A stretch of DNA of 64,000 nt from Sphaerotilus uruguayifluvii (lineage in GTDB: Bacteria > Pseudomonadota > Gammaproteobacteria > Burkholderiales > Burkholderiaceae_C): positions 243,955-307,954 of the forward strand of contig NZ_JABSNM010000004.1 in assembly GCF_013294065.1 (NCBI RefSeq). The letters are read 5' to 3'. Made by a program: the position numbers and the translations under genes. The notes beneath the pieces were generated by a model. The model was not told the DNA's origin and made no database searches. It was given only the letters and a program-made list of their open reading frames with translations. Positions 63,907 to 64,000 of the stretch are shown here, piece by piece. The number at the start of each line of letters is the position of its first letter. Position 1 is the first letter of the stretch.

Positions 63907-64000
63907 GAGCGTGTTCACGATCCCGACTGCCCTGAAAATGCGGGGATGCCGACGAGAAAAGCCTACGCGAGTGACATCAGCCGAGAGCGGTTTGCGGAGA
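63907..64000 (+). mobile_element. IS5-family insertion sequence, start of a second copy (truncated by window)
   Basis: GAGCGTGTTCACGATC begins at 63907. The next ~80 bases match the transposase end of the complete copy (45444 leftward) with only about two differences. The 3 bases before it are TCA, a TNA-type target. It interrupts the permease gene. The element is in the opposite orientation to the first copy. Confidence 0.9.
63946..64000 (+). CDS. IS5-family transposase N-terminus (partial)
   Basis: It starts MPTRKAYASDISRERFAE and continues beyond the window. It differs from the first copy (MPKRKVYAS...) at two of the first residues. The ATG is 39 bases inside the element, the same distance as in the first copy. 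Confidence 0.85.
   Translation, partial: MPTRKAYASDISRERFAE

Overview
The window is a high-GC chromosomal segment of a betaproteobacterium of the order Burkholderiales. Supporting clues are the gene orders tig-clpP-clpX-lon, greA-carB-carA and exbB-exbD-lpxK-(Trm112)-kdsB-adk, the ETF/acyl-CoA dehydrogenase block, the squalene genes hpnC/hpnD/hpnE, and a CotA-like multicopper oxidase with SCO and cytochrome c partners. The Leptothrix/Sphaerotilus/Rubrivivax part of the order is a reasonable guess, but the sequence alone does not fix the genus.

Layout. 1-2.2 kb: end of a chemotaxis operon (cheA tail, cheR, cheB). 2.2-4.8 kb: nitronate monooxygenase and a GAF-PAS-GGDEF diguanylate cyclase. 4.9-8.5 kb: acyl-CoA dehydrogenase and etfBA. 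8.8-20.3 kb: housekeeping genes (murI, ftsH, rlmE, yhbY, a DUF4149 protein, greA, carB, carA, dnaB). 20.4-20.9 kb: five tRNAs (Gly, Leu, Gly, Cys, Gly). 21-27 kb: the proteolysis block lon, clpX, clpP, tig and a tRNA-Leu. 27-31.4 kb: an RND efflux pump and its lipoprotein adaptor. 31.6-32.4 kb: hpnC.

32.4-44.6 kb is an accessory island placed between hpnC and hpnD-hpnE, which are normally adjacent. It holds one tightly packed, leftward seven-gene operon: TerY-like vWA protein, PP2C phosphatase, Ser/Thr kinase (the TerY-P triad), a large SF1 DNA2/UPF1-type helicase, a winged-helix protein ending in an HEPN-like RNxxxH motif, a McrB-like AAA+ GTPase/ATPase with a very long coiled coil, and a DUF2357-like protein with a C-terminal zinc ribbon. 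The triad is a known anti-phage module. The full seven-gene composite looks like an extended, possibly undescribed defence system in which phosphorylation signalling controls a McrB/helicase effector. An 849-bp IS5-family element with a TGA target duplication sits at the hpnD side.

45.5-52 kb: hpnD-hpnE, then a periplasmic copper-oxidase operon (multicopper oxidase, SCO, cytochrome c/binding-protein fusion). 52-59 kb: sodB, xseA, exbBD-lpxK-Trm112-kdsB, adk and a short-chain dehydrogenase with a LiuR-like operator. 59.3-61.1 kb: gamma-glutamyltransferase. 61.2-63.4 kb: a second accessory pair (ParA-like ATPase and AlbA_2/GHKL ATPase). 63.4-64 kb: the C-terminal half of an ion/anion transporter cut off by a second copy of the same IS.
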